Source: Tetragonia tetragonoides
Taxonomy: Eukaryota; Streptophyta; Magnoliopsida; Caryophyllales; Aizoaceae
NCBI GenBank assembly: GCA_038025085.1
Contig: CM076144.1
Location: 48,648,001-48,712,000, forward strand
Length of the DNA stretch: 64,000 nt
Direction of reading: 5' to 3'
The notes under the pieces are model-generated. The model saw nothing but the letters and a program-made list of their open reading frames with translations, had not been told where the DNA came from and made no database searches. Numbering within the stretch: the first letter of the stretch is position 1; each line of letters opens with the position of its first letter. A program made the position numbers and the translations under genes. Below are positions 49,615 through 61,324 of this stretch, piece by piece.

Positions 49615-51363
49615 ATGGCCACAAATGAGAGCTTCACAATGCAGCTCTTAAAAGGCCGTTTCTTTATGGTTTTTTCCTCAATTATAATCCTTGCCTTTGT
49701 GGGCACATCTTACATCTTTGGTCTATACTCAAATGACATAAAATCCACACTTGGTTATGACCAAACCACTCTTAATCTCCTAAGTTTCTTTAAGGATCTT
49801 GGGACTTACGTCAGCGTCCACGCCGGCCTTGTTGGTGAGGTGGCACCACCATGGGTCGTTCTTTGCTTAGGTGGCGCGGTCAATTTTGTCGGATACTTGA
49901 TGATCTGGCTATCGGTAACCCACCGGATCCCCCACCCGCCGGTATGGCAAATGTGTTTATACATTTGCATTGGTGCCAATTTGATGGGATTTGCTAACAC
50001 AGGAGCTCTTGTAACTTGTGTCAAGAATTTCCCTACAAATCGCGGTGTTGTGATTGGGATCTTGAAGGGTTATATTGGTATAGGTGGTGCAGTTATGACC
50101 CAAATATACTATGCTATATATGGCAATCATCATAAAAACACCATTGGTATCATTTTGCTCATTTCTGTGCTCCCTGCAGTTGCTTCAGTGCTCTTTGCCT
50201 TTAGTGTAAGAGTCATTGAAGTGGTTGATAGACAAGTCAAGAGAGAAAATAAATTCTTCAATGACATTCTTTACATGACTCTTGGCTTAGCAGGGTTCCT
50301 TATGGTGATGATCATAATCGAAAAGAAGTTCGAGTTCACCAGAGGTGGCTATACTGGTAGCTCTGCTGTCATTGTGGTTCTCTTATTCCTGCCTATTCTC
50401 TTAGTCATAAGAGAAGAGTACGGTGTTTGGAAAGCTAAGCGCGATTCCAATTCTGCTAATAGTCTTACCGAGCTCAAGATTGTGGCTTCTAAGGAAGTTG
50501 CTAATCATTCAAAAGATCAAATAGTTAGCCAAGAAAAACATGTACCTTGGTTGAAGGATGTGTTCCGCCCTCCGGTTGTAGGGGAGGATCACACCATCTT
50601 ACAAGCCACATTCAGTATAGAGATGCAAATCTTGTTCCTTGCCACAATTTGTGGTATAGGAGGTCACCTTACCACTATAGATAACTTGGGTCAAATCGGA
50701 ACCTCATTAGGGTACCCTAAGAAAAGCATTAGCACCTTTGTGTCCTTAATTTCAATTTGGCAATATCTTGGGCGTGTCATGGGAGGATACATTTCCGAGA
50801 ACTTGTTAGATAAGTACAAGATGCCTAGACCAATCTCCCTTACCATAATCCTTTTTCTATCGTGCATCGGTCACCTTCTCATTGCCTTCAATGTTCCTTA
50901 TGGCCTATATGTGTCATCTCTTATCATAGGATTCTGCTTTGGTGCATTGTGGACATTTCTCTTCACAATAATTTCCGAGCTCTTTGGGCTCAAATACTAT
51001 GCCACATTGTACAATTATGGCTCATTGGCTGCTCCACTTGGCTCTTACGTATTCAATGTAAGAGTAGCAGGGCGTTTGTATGATAAGGAGGGTTTGAAAC
51101 AACTGGCGGCTTTAGGGCTTACGCGAAAGCCAGGGCAAGAGCTGAGTTGCACTGGAGTCAAGTGCTACCAGTTGGCCTATATCATAATCACAGCAGCCAC
51201 ATTTTTTAGCGCGATTGTTTCCTTGATTCTTGTGGTTAGAACATGGGGATTTTACAAGGGGGATATATACAAGAGGTTTCAAGAAGATGCTAAGAAAGTG
51301 GCACCAGCTGATGATGACTTATTGACCGAGAATAATGAAGTGTCCTCTAAGATCAAGGAATAA
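49615..51363 (+). CDS. Nodulin-like/NFD4-like major facilitator transporter, copy A
   Basis: Single-exon gene, 582 aa, usual for the family. The N-terminal half is the Nodulin-like MFS domain (about 13-260), with signatures FGLYSNDIKSTLGYDQTTLN (35-54), then LSFFKDLG, and TGALVTCVKNFP near 125. A hydrophilic loop (about 270-330) separates it from an NFD4-type C-terminal MFS half beginning near HTILQATF, with TTIDNLGQIGTSLGYPKKS and ATLYNYGSLAAPLGSYVFNV. About twelve membrane segments are expected. Substrate is not predictable; family members are named after nodulin-like genes and NUCLEAR FUSION DEFECTIVE 4. The start is the first Met of the frame and aligns with copy B. A close tandem paralogue lies at 58486. 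Confidence 0.93.
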   Translation: MATNESFTMQLLKGRFFMVFSSIIILAFVGTSYIFGLYSNDIKSTLGYDQTTLNLLSFFKDLGTYVSVHAGLVGEVAPPWVVLCLGGAVNFVGYLMIWLSVTHRIPHPPVWQMCLYICIGANLMGFANTGALVTCVKNFPTNRGVVIGILKGYIGIGGAVMTQIYYAIYGNHHKNTIGIILLISVLPAVASVLFAFSVRVIEVVDRQVKRENKFFNDILYMTLGLAGFLMVMIIIEKKFEFTRGGYTGSSAVIVVLLFLPILLVIREEYGVWKAKRDSNSANSLTELKIVASKEVANHSKDQIVSQEKHVPWLKDVFRPPVVGEDHTILQATFSIEMQILFLATICGIGGHLTTIDNLGQIGTSLGYPKKSISTFVSLISIWQYLGRVMGGYISENLLDKYKMPRPISLTIILFLSCIGHLLIAFNVPYGLYVSSLIIGFCFGALWTFLFTIISELFGLKYYATLYNYGSLAAPLGSYVFNVRVAGRLYDKEGLKQLAALGLTRKPGQELSCTGVKCYQLAYIIITAATFFSAIVSLILVVRTWGFYKGDIYKRFQEDAKKVAPADDDLLTENNEVSSKIKE

Positions 51364-52090
51364 GCAAGATCATAGGATTGTAGTAATTCTTTATTTCCTT
51401 CTCTTTGTTCCCTATCCTGTCCCATTTCATTAGATTGCCAATGTATTTTCTTTTTGATTCACTACGATTGTAGTAATTTGGCATCGCATTGTCACACTAA
51501 GCTAATAAGGAAGTCAAAGTGCAAGGGTTTGTAAATTAAAGCTTATCATCATAGGAAGGGTGAAATGCATAAATGAGTAAATGACAGAGTACCTTTAGTT
51601 TCCTTCTTTTCGTGTTTGGATCCTCAAGAGTTCTTTTCATCTTTAACACGGAATTTTAGTTTATGTGGAACTCTACAACTCCTTTTTCTATTTTGTTTGA
51701 TTTTATTTTAACGGGAACTCTACAAATTCAGTTCAGTATTCTTAAACCTTTGTACTTGAAAATAATGGAGCCTTATAAATATCAACTAAGTAAGTTTCTT
51801 ATGAGACGGTTCAACGTGAGACCACCTCTATAGCCAAGTATGATATCAGTATGATATCCTACTTATTTAAGACACCTCATATCGACGTCGGCTCATATGA
51901 ATTTTTGTGATTATCTATTATGGTATACTAAATTACTAAATGGAAGATATGAACATAGACTTTTAGAAAAAGTTGTTCGTACACTGCTCAACCTGTGAAT
52001 AGTGGGCTATCCAACTTGGCCCAACCTGAGATGGGTTGGGCTTTGATCTAAAATCTTGATTAAAATATAAATATAAGAGATTACAAAAAC
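51364..52090. other. Noncoding region
   Basis: 3' flank of NFD4-like copy A, no other gene. Contains TATGAGACGGTTCAACGTG (near 51801), a small self-complementary word of a kind also seen in the JIP23 intron (near 39212). Confidence 0.45.
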
Positions 52091-52405
52091 GTGTGTGGAT
52101 TTAGTTCATGGTGGACCAATACTTGGAGTCACCCCCTATTTTACCTGGAGTTATCCTCTTCTAAAAGTGAAGCCGGTCCTACTTCACCTAGAGTCACCCC
52201 TCAAATTTATACTTGGCACCACCCCTACTTCACTTGGAGCCACTCCCTATACTTTACCTAGAGTCATCCCTTATTTCACCTGGAGCCACCCCTCAAAATC
52301 ACCCAAAATTACTTTACCTAGAGTCATCACCCTACTTTACCTAGAGCCACCTTCTATTTTACCTGGAGTCATCCCCTAACGGTAGACTAAGTCCACACAA
52401 GACAT
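52091..52405 (+). mobile_element. TGTGTGGACTTAGT-family MITE, copy 3
   Basis: Left end GTGTGTGGATTTAGTTCATG, right end ACTAAGTCCACACAAGACAT. The interior is an ACCTGGAGTCACCCC-type minisatellite, longer than in copy 2. Lies about 315 bp upstream of the small-gene copy B start codon. Confidence 0.65.
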
Positions 52406-52500
52406 ATATATAAGAGATGGTATACGAAAGTGGGACATGTAATCTCGGTTGCCGGTATGGACCAAATGGAGCCCACGAGTATTTCAACCCATCATTGCTA

Positions 52501-52683
52501 CAGATCCAGCCCAATAGCTAATATTACTCCCACAATTCTACTCTATTTAGCCCAACCCATCATTTACTGAGGCCCATTTGGTTTCAAAACTTTTCAAATA
52601 TCTTCGCCTATAAAATCCGCAACCTGCTCTTCCTTTCTTTTAACCCGCCATTAGTTTCATTTCACCACGCTCATCATTCGCTC

Positions 52684-52719
<36 letters not shown>
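52501..52719 (+). promoter_or_regulatory. Promoter region of small-gene copy B
   Basis: Several AGCCCA/GGCCCA words (52507-52577), TATAAAA (52609-52615), CCCGCCATTA (CCCGCC 52644-52649) and a (GA)n leader (52688-52718) ending at the start codon. CCCGCCATTA and the GA leader match copy A. In copy C the TATA sequence reads TACAAAA. Confidence 0.55.
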
Positions 52720-52720
<1 letters not shown>

Positions 52721-55700
52721 TGAAGAAGAAAGGGCGACCAGCTACGAAGAAACCTACAGCAGCTAACCTGATGTCCTCACCACCACAACAAGGAGCCACA
52801 AAAACCTCAAATCGGTTCAGCGAATCGCCGAAACCATTCAAATTGAACCTCAACTCGCCGGAAAAAACCGCCGCCGGTGGAAATCGCCGGAAATCTGTCA
52901 TATCTACAGAAAATTCGCCGTATATCCGGCGAACTGAGGCGTTGTCGTCGATTTCGGAGCTGAAGGAACTGGCGTCATCTAGTTTCAACTCGATCAAGCG
53001 TCAAGTGGAGCGGTCTCACTCTGATATTCTCAAGGAGTTTGAATCCTCTCATTCTCGCCTTAACAAGCGCTTCAAGGTCTCTCTCTCTCTCTCTCTCTCT
53101 CAATTTTTGACAGTTGTGAAGCTTAAATTTGAGATTTGCCGAAAGTTATGCTAATCTCTGATGATTGAATTCGAATGCTAGAATTGTGCAATTAGGTTAG
53201 TTTATCGAATTTTCGACTGTTTTGATGCGATTTTGCTGCTATGAGTTTAATTAAGTGATTTTATTATATTCCTAAAGTCTTAAATGTCTCTCACTCTCGC
53301 CTTCACAAGCGCTTTTAGGTCTCTCTCTCAATCTTTGAAAAATTTGACGGTTTCTTTTGGTATTTCGGTGGACATTGTGTTAAGTTGCTGTTGATTTAAT
53401 CCAAACGCTGGAATTGTGTGATTAGGTTTTACGGTTAGGTTAGTTTATTGAGTTTCGTGAGTTAAATGCAATTTTCTGGTTATTTTTACGATTAGATAGT
53501 TTAATGTGTTATTTACTACAGTTCTATATGAAAGAATGAGCATCAAGTATTAGAGGCAAAATCGTGAACTTAAAAACAGTTGCAAGTCAAAATATGAAGC
53601 CGGATGCAAAGATAATAAGGTTGATCTAATGGAGTATGTTGAAAAATGTTCATAGTGTCGTTTCACTTAATGTTTAGGCTATGTACTTGATTTTGCGAGA
53701 ATATCTTTGTGTGGAGTGATTGAGCGTTGAGTTAGTGTTAAAACTCATAGGTGCTACTGTAATTACGAATACCTAGGGTTTATTGAAGTTTTGGATATGG
53801 TTGAAGTCATGAAACTAATTAATGATTTCGAGGTGGAATTTAGGATAATCAGATTGAATATATACAGAGGAAAAATCATATTTGTATGCTCTTTTTTTTT
53901 TTTTTTTTTTTTTTGAGGAGAAAATAAATTCCATTAATTAAAAGTCATACGACACTTACAAGAACGATTGAATTCAATAAGAAGTAGATCTAAAATATCA
54001 GAATACATTCGAATGAAAAAGCTATGTAGCACTAGAGATTGAACAATTCCGACCGACTTCCATTTAATCGCTGTTTTCCATATTACAGCCTCTTCGCGGA
54101 AGACTCTGCTATAGCTTTGAATGTTTTGATCCGACATAGTAGACCACCTCTTGATAGAATAGATCCGCCAAACTAGCATACGAACGACAAAACGAAAAAC
54201 TAACAATGCTCTCAAAAAGTGAGAGACAGCCGAACCCAACAAATGGGACAAACTAACCCTCACAGATGGAGAGAGTGATATTATTCGACATAATAAATCT
54301 AGATAACAGAACAAAACAATGAAACAAAAAGAGTTGGGGCTTACCATTAGCAAAGAATCGCTAATGGCAGCTCCTAAACCAAAAGGGGGGCTAGGGTTTT
54401 TGTTGGGGGAAGGAGAGAGAGCATCATATTTGTATGCTTTGTGTCTCCTTAATTGTCTTCTTTCGCTTAAAAGTGATTTTCTCTGTGACAGTGAGCTTCC
54501 TTTGGTTTAACTCAAATGCTGGAGTTGTGCATTTGTGTTGTTACAGCTAGCCTACTGATGTCATCTTAAAATGTGCACGCGTCTTTGTTTATTGAACGAT
54601 TGAGTCATTTGAGTGTTGAGTTGATCTTTTGGACTCATAGATTTAGATGATTGATCTCACAGTTGGCTTCAGATAGTATGTAGATAAATAGAGGGAACTT
54701 CTGTTTAATAAACTTGATAGAAACTTGGGTTCTAATTGGGTTGTTGCTTGTTTCAGCTTAGGTCAAATCTTTGAGAAATTAACTTGCAAGTTGCAACTGC
54801 TGCTTATATAAAACTCTTTCATTATTAGTGTTTTCTAGTATGAAATCTGGATTTAGCATAACAATTTAATGGAATGTGACGTAGTCTGAAGATCCTTAGC
54901 CGTTCTGATAGGGTATAGAGTTTTAGAATGTGTTTTTCTTATAATCTAAAAGTACAGACTAAAATCAATGTTTCCGAGTGCAAAACAATATCAAATGTTT
55001 TTCATGATAGAGTTCTACCCACTACGATAAGAGTGTCAAAGCATTTTTTTTTCTTTATCCATGCTCAGCTGACTGCTTTATTGTGTGTTGTGTTTATCAT
55101 CTGAACAGATTCAGTCTCAAGCATGTCAACAACTGAAGGATGAAACAGAGATGGAATTTAAGAAGATGTCTGAAAGGATAGCTGAAAGCTGTGAAGCAAT
55201 GAAGGTATTCTGCTGTTTTATGAACAAATGTCTATACTCTATATATGCAGATGTTTGAACTTCAGTTTTAGTTTCAGTGAAGATAAATCAATGGTTTACT
55301 AACAGGTTTCATATGCGGAGTTCATAGTGGAAGCACAAACCACTGCCTCTCGTGGTAAGTCACACACTCTTTAGAAGCTGGCGAGCCATCCCCTGGCCTT
55401 GAAAAAGGGATGGGGGTGGGTACTTCTGCTTACTCTTTGATGCTTTATATATCCACTGATGAGTGTTCTGTCTGACTTTGCTACTTTTTATTCTCCTTTT
55501 ATTTGCATAAAACTTGCCTTTGAATTTAGGTTCTGTTACTTTTTTTCGCTTTGGAAAATCAGTCACTGAAACAGTTTTCTAGCAGAAGAGATAATAATAG
55601 GTTGAAGGTTTCGAAGCTTAATATTAGGATGAAGGTTGCTTGATGAGATTTAGGTGATAGTATCGGATTATCAGTGACTTCTGCAGTTCATTATAGCCAC

Positions 55701-56781
55701 GGGTAGAAGATGCTACTCCATCTCACATGTAGTTTACTCATTCAGCTAAGGCTGTTGTATCGATTTCAAGCTATTTGCTGGATCGTGTGGATGTACAATT
55801 TAATGGTGCTTGATGTGATGCTTTGGTGGAATTGAACCCATATTTATCAAACGAAGAAATAACAACATTGCATGTTGACAAGAGAACCTAGTCCTTAGCC
55901 AGGGCATGTGTGAGGCAGTATAGGTAGATATGGTAGCTCAAACTTATGAATGTGATGCCTAGGTTTCACTAGTTGACAGAAATGAGTTTGGCTCTTCCAG
56001 GAACTTCGACTGCAATTCATACAATCATCTGCTGCTTATGCACCACATACAGAATTTGTGCGTGTGTGTTGGGGGGGTGGGGGGTTCTAGCTCAAGATTA
56101 CTTTCTTCCAAATCAGCCCTTATTTTCTTCGCTTTTTTCCCCTACTTCGTGTGCATCAGACACGAAGGTACTTAGGGGCCGTTTGGTTGGGGGTAATAAT
56201 TAAGGGGATAATGGAATGAATTTTCAGGCTAAAATAGTAAGGTGAAGTGATGATGAGGGTAATGATATTAAGGGGGTAATGGAGAAAATGAAGGAAAATG
56301 GGGGAATATCATTACCGTAGGGGGAGGTGGGTTTCTATTATTCCCCAATTGGGGGTAATCATTACCCTCCTCACAAAATCTAACCCCCACTACCTCACAT
56401 ACCTCCCATTTTAGACTATAAATTCATTCCATTACCCCCTTAATCATTACCCCCAACCAAACGGCCCCTTAGAGTAGCTTAATTTGCAGTCTTGAGAGAT
56501 TTAGAGAAAGTTTTTGGTTTAGCCCAATTTACATCAACGTTATCCAAGAGACCAACTATTTTGGGTATTACTCTTTCATGTGCAAACATAGCAGTACAGT
56601 CTCCTTATAACTCATGATTTAAGCTTCTATGTTCTTACTTTATGAAGTCTGAGCATTGTTCTTTTATCTGTTGTAATTGTATGCAGTGTGTAAAACATCC
56701 ATCCCTGAGAAAGCACAGTCTTTTGAGAAAGCAATTGATGCCCTCCGGAGCCGTTATGGGATTTTGTCAACACCAGCTTAA
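52720..56781 (+). CDS. Small basic AT-hook-like/coiled-coil protein, copy B
   Basis: Exons 52720-53076, 55109-55204, 55306-55354 and 56687-56781, all GT-AG and phase-consistent; 597 nt, 198 aa, aligned with copy A along its length. N-terminus MKKKGRPATKK is AT-hook-like (GRP core, one Arg fewer than copy A). A basic Ser/Pro linker follows, then the coiled-coil-like region LSSISELKELASSSFNSIKR through MKVSYAEFIVEAQTT, and a tail ending RSRYGILSTPA. Intron 1 holds duplicated exon tail sequence and an antisense retroposon; intron 3 holds a Tourist-like MITE. This copy has all canonical splice sites and is the best candidate for the functional gene. I do not recognise the family; a chromosomal role is a guess. 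Confidence 0.8.
53109..53500 (+). repeat. Duplicated exon 1 tail and intron repeat in copy B
   Basis: About two intron units like those of copy A (53109-53260 and 53338-53500). Between them, 53283-53335 repeats the last codons of exon 1 with its donor and CT tract (TCTCGCCTTCACAAGCGCTT then TTAG|GTCTCT). The unit duplicated in tandem therefore included the exon end. The extra exon tail carries a TAG stop. Confidence 0.75.
53875..54438 (-). mobile_element. Antisense non-LTR retroposon with 16-bp target duplication
   Basis: A 532-bp insert (53891-54422) is bounded by perfect direct repeats ATCATATTTGTATGCT (53875-53890 and 54423-54438). It starts with a run of more than 20 T on the plus strand, i.e. 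a poly(A) tail on the minus strand. Its other end reads, on the minus strand, CTCTCTCC then AAAAACCCTAGCC, like a LINE 5' region. A 139-codon minus-strand frame covers it but I do not recognise the protein. Best reading: a short or internally deleted LINE, or a retrocopied transcript, in intron 1 of small-gene copy B. Confidence 0.82.
56175..56468. mobile_element. Tourist-like MITE in intron 3 of copy B
   Basis: 294 bp with long, nearly perfect inverted repeats starting GGGGCCGTTTGGTTGGGGGT, flanked by TTA (56172-56174, 56469-56471). The arms pair for about 60 bp with small gaps. This is the Tourist/PIF-Harbinger pattern. Confidence 0.9.
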
Positions 56782-58382
56782 GTTGGCATATGCTCTTGCC
56801 TGGTAAGTAAAAGCTGCTGTCCTGGAATAATTTTGATTCTATCATCAGAAAACTTCTATGTCACATTGTCACCGGAAAGGTACTATCTCAATGGCAGTCA
56901 CCTATAGGGTTCTTCATTACGTACCAGTATCTGGACCAATTAGCATTAGCTTTTTGATAAGTTTCTGTGTCACTTGTCTCTGTATTTCGTTTACTGTGCT
57001 GATATAACCATCAGCACACAGTTGTTTTTGTAGATACAAAAGGAAAGAAAACATAGGATGTGTTTCAGTTCATACACCCTATGAGAAAGGGAAAATAGAG
57101 CTTTTCTAGCTGTTCACTTCTATGCATTTCTTGATCAAGTACAATTTACCACACCTTTAATTCCTTGCAAGTTATTTACTGTAGTGTCTTAACGAAAATT
57201 TTACTTTACCTTACTAACTAATCTTGTTATGAAGGTTCTTTTCCATTTTTGACTCTCATCATGGCTAGTATTAAGAATCACTCATGCGTCTTATCTAAAA
57301 TAAAAAAAAAAAAAAAAAAAAAGAATCACTCATGCGATATCCTTGGTCCTCAATTACACCTCACTACCTTAGCCACTCGCATAAAGCGAGGTACTAAGAT
57401 AGAAAACCTCCATAGGAAATTAGGAAGTGTACGAGTTCCTGTCATTGGCAATGCTGGAATTCCGTAGTCATCGGCTGTGAACAATTAAAGAAAGAAGCAT
57501 CCAACCGTTGACCTTATTCAAATTTGAGGTTGTCCAGTAACGGTCATCTGTGAAGAACTGCAGATGGCCTTGCCTCTGTTTGCTTTGTTTTGTTTTGTAC
57601 TAGCTCTGTCCAGAGTCCTTAAATGTCATTGTATCCCTTTGTTTAATGACAAAACGCTATCATGACCCTGGAGCTATGATTAAGACTTAATTAAGTGCAG
57701 GTAGGACTTAGTAATATTGCTTTAAAAACGATAAAAATAGTTAATACAGCACGTAGGAGTATGAAATAGAGTCAAATGATCAGATTACTCTTTTTTGATG
57801 GTTAGATCACTTAAAGTATCATTAAATTGGTTTATGGAATATAACCTTCACTGGCAATTATGTTTTCAGGGGCTCATGTCTATTGCCCCTTCAGGCTCTC
57901 AAGGGTACTGTTCGAGATTCCTGCTGTCTGAGTCCCAAAACTTCTGGTAACATATATAATTGGGTCATAAACATCAACGTGATTAATTAATAATAAGAAG
58001 GCTTAAAGATTATGGTAATGCTAATTTGTGTTTTGACTTGCAACTCCTCATTAATTAATAATGTAGTATTCTAAATTTCTACAAGTAATTAGAAAGTAGA
58101 ATGATAAAGACCTTAAAATTTATATTGTAGCATTTTTTGTCCTTAACATAGATATTTCTCCTCAAAATGGATATAATGGGTTTTCTGTGATGACTTGATG
58201 AGGCCACGACTTTTCTGAGATAACATGATTTAATAAGCTAATATACTTGATTAAGTAGCATTCAACTTGCATTAATTAAGATTAAACATACACATCCTAG
58301 AAACAAACATGAGATAGTTGCGGCCGGGGCTGACAGCTTGTACAGGAAAATGAAAATGGTCATAGTTTATACTTTCTTCCAA
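56782..58382. other. Noncoding region
   Basis: 3' flank of small-gene copy B (with a conserved donor CTGGTAAGTA near 56800, probable 3'UTR intron) and upstream region of NFD4-like copy B. No other gene seen. Confidence 0.45.
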
Positions 58383-58485
58383 GTATACATGGTGATCACT
58401 TTCAATGTTTGACATGAATAAAAGAGCAGAAGCCTAAACCAGCCAGTAACAACTAACCAAAGAAAAGAGCCAAGCACACGAAAAA
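58383..58485 (+). promoter_or_regulatory. Worn TATA-like core promoter, NFD4-like copy B
   Basis: GTATACATGG (58383-58392) aligns with GTATATATGG of copy A, so one base of the TATA box differs. It lies about 100 nt before the start codon. AATAAAAG near 58418 is an alternative. Confidence 0.4.
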
Positions 58486-60294
58486 ATGACAGTTGGTAGC
58501 TACAATGACGGTTGCACCAATGCTAAGAGCTTCACAGTACAGCTCTTAACTGGCCGCTTCTTCATGGCGTTTGCGACTGTCATAATCCTGTCCTTTATTG
58601 GCACCTCCTACATCTTTGGTCTCTACTCAAATGACATAAAATCCACACTTGGGTATGATCAGACCACTCTCAACCTCCTAAGTTTCTTCAAAGACCTTGG
58701 GGCCTACATCAGTGTCCAAGCAGGCCTAATCATGGAGGTGGCCCCACCATGGGTGGTCCTTTGTCTTGGAGCCGCCATGAACTTGGTCGGCTACTTGATG
58801 ATCTGGCTCTCTGTGACTCACCGGATTCCACACCCTCCGGTGTGGCAAATGTGCCTCTTCATCTGCATTGGTGCCAATTCATTGGGTTTTGCCAACACCG
58901 GTGCTCTTGTGACCTGTGTTAAAAACTTTCCTGCAAACCGCGGGGTGGTAATTGGGATCTTGAAGGGTTATATTGGGCTAGGTGGGGCGATCATGACCCA
59001 ACTCTACTATGCACTCTATGGCAATGATACCAACACTGTTGGGGTCATCTTGCTTATCGCTTTGCTCCCGGCACTTGCTATGGTGCTCTTTGCGTACAGC
59101 GTCCGGTTCCTTGAGGTGGTCGACAGACAGGTCAAGAGAGAAACTAAATTCTTTTATGACATCCTATACATGTCTCTTGCCCTTGCGGGGTTCATCATGG
59201 TAATGATCTTAGTTGAAAAGAAGGTCGAGTTTACCAAGGGAGGCTATGCTGGGAGCGTTGTTGTCATCATGGTCCTCCTCGTGCTGCCTCTTCTCCTCGT
59301 GTTCAGAGAAGAGTGGGCTGCTTTGAAAGCCAAGCTTAAAAGCAGTGCTTCCAATGGCCTCTCAGAGCTGAAGATTGTAGCTCAGGCAGAAGTTCCTGAT
59401 CCTTCAGTGGACCAAGCTGTTGGCTCAGTTTCTGATCATAAATCTAGCGAAGAAAAACATGTGCCCTGGTTCCGAGATGTGTTCCGCCCTCCTGCTATGG
59501 GGGTGGACCACACTATCCTACAGGCCACATTCAGTGTAGACATGTTAATCTTGTTCCTTGCCATTATTTGTGGCACAGGAGGGCAACTCACCACCATAGA
59601 TAATTGGGCTCAGATTGGAACCTCGCTCGGGTAACCTAAGAAAAGCATTAGCACCCTTGTGTCCCTAATAGCCATATGGCAATACCTTGGACATGTGGTC
59701 GGAGGACTAATATCTGAGTACTTGCTACACAAGTACAAGTGCCCGAGACCAGTATCCCTCACCATCATCCTCTTTCTAACATGTATCGGTCACCTTCTCA
59801 TCGCCTTCAATGCTCCTTATGGTCTATACGTATCGTCAATTATCATTGGGTTCTGCTTCGGTGCATTAGCGACATATCTCTTCGCCATAATATCTGAGCT
59901 CTTCGGGCTCAAACGCTATGCTACCTTGTACAACTATGCCTCATTGCCTGCTCCACTTGGTTCTTACTTATTCAATGTGAGGGTGGCTGGGCATTTGTTT
60001 GATCGGGAGGGGACGAGACAATTGTCGGCTTTGGGTCTCGAACGAAAGCCTGGGCAGGAGCTGAATTGCAATGGTGTCAAGTGCTACCAATTGGCATATA
60101 TCATTATCACGGCAGCCACATTGTTTCGCGCGATTGTGTCCTTGATTCTTGTGGTTAGAACTAGGGAATTTTACAAGGGGGATATATACAAGAGATTCCA
60201 AGGAGACGCTAAGCATTTCTCCACAGCTGATGAGTTGCTGACTCAGGACGAAAAAGGGTCCTCTGTGAGGAAGGAAGAAGATCATAGGAGGTAA
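58486..60294 (+). pseudogene. NFD4-like transporter, copy B, with one in-frame stop
   Basis: Tandem paralogue of the gene at 49615 and similar along its whole length. One frame of 603 codons runs from 58486 to 60294, interrupted only by TAA at 59632-59634 (codon 383). At the matching place copy A has TAC (Tyr367, in SLGYPKK), so a single C-to-A change explains it. Upstream is the complete Nodulin-like half and the central loop; downstream (59635-60294) the frame is undamaged, with no other stop or indel. The product as it stands is 382 aa, lacking most of the C-terminal MFS half, and so unlikely to transport. The absence of other damage suggests a recent loss, an allele, or a sequencing error. 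The cytosolic loop is about 15 residues longer than in copy A. Confidence 0.9.
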
Positions 60295-61324
60295 ATTAAC
60301 TGGAAAAAGTTTGAAACAAAAAAGATATGGTGCAGGGTGTCTTTTAAATCCGCCAGTAGTAGCAAAAGTTCTATGATGCCAAGATACATTTTACACATCG
60401 GATTTTAAATTTATTTTGTTATTAAATTACTAACGATGAGGATATGGTTGAAATATGAAGTGGTACACAGAATGAGATTGAGGATCCGTAAAGGCAACGG
60501 TCAGATGGCATTTGGGTTGGGCTTTTTTAGTTTTTCTCTTTGAGTCTATAATTTTTGGCGATGGTGTGCTTGTTAAATATTGGCAAGTGTATTTTGTTTT
60601 CTTCTAAAAATCTGTAATCTGTAAGGCACAACACGTGTGCATAACCCTTTAACAAATGTACAAAGAAATACCCGTGTGAAGTACGAGTATGAGTGATGCT
60701 TTCATGCTTAACACTTGATTAATTACCGATTCACATGTTATCTGGATAGTTAACCCATTTAGCTCAAGGGCGTGAACCCAAAATTCCAAGGTTATTTCAT
60801 TGGATCAAGGCGCCGAGTGCGATTAAGAAAGGATCATGCTCCATTTAATCAATATCCCACTTAAATCGAGGTGGAAGATCATGTGATATCTGCTGCGCTT
60901 GTTTCATGCACGGCTTATGTCGTTCTTTTGTTTTAGAGAAAATATATTGATATTTAGCTCTTCATTATGAGAAGAGAGAATGAGAGAAAAGGGTTGGTGA
61001 CCCTCAGGGTCAACAAGCATTTTCGAGTTGGAAATATTTTTCAATAGATTTTTTTTAAAGTGGTTTAAATGTTCATTAATCTTTTTTCCATTTGATTTTT
61101 AATGGTCTTTAATATGACACTTTAATCGTTGATAAAATAATATTTTATGACTATAGAATTACAAAAATGTGATATTTTAAAAATAATAATTAACAGATGA
61201 ATCTAATAATATAATTTTGCTTTGTAAATTATTGTACTTTTTCTTAAATTAATAATAAAATTTGGTAAAATTTGACTAAAAAGATCAAAGAAGTGAGAAC
61301 GGATGGAGTACAAAATAATAGAGT
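60295..61324. other. Noncoding region
   Basis: 3' flank of NFD4-like copy B. AT-rich, no gene seen. Confidence 0.5.

Noticed and set aside
53934..54353. 139-codon minus-strand frame as a host gene
   Set aside because: It lies entirely within a retroposon bounded by a 16-bp target duplication; I recognise no protein family.
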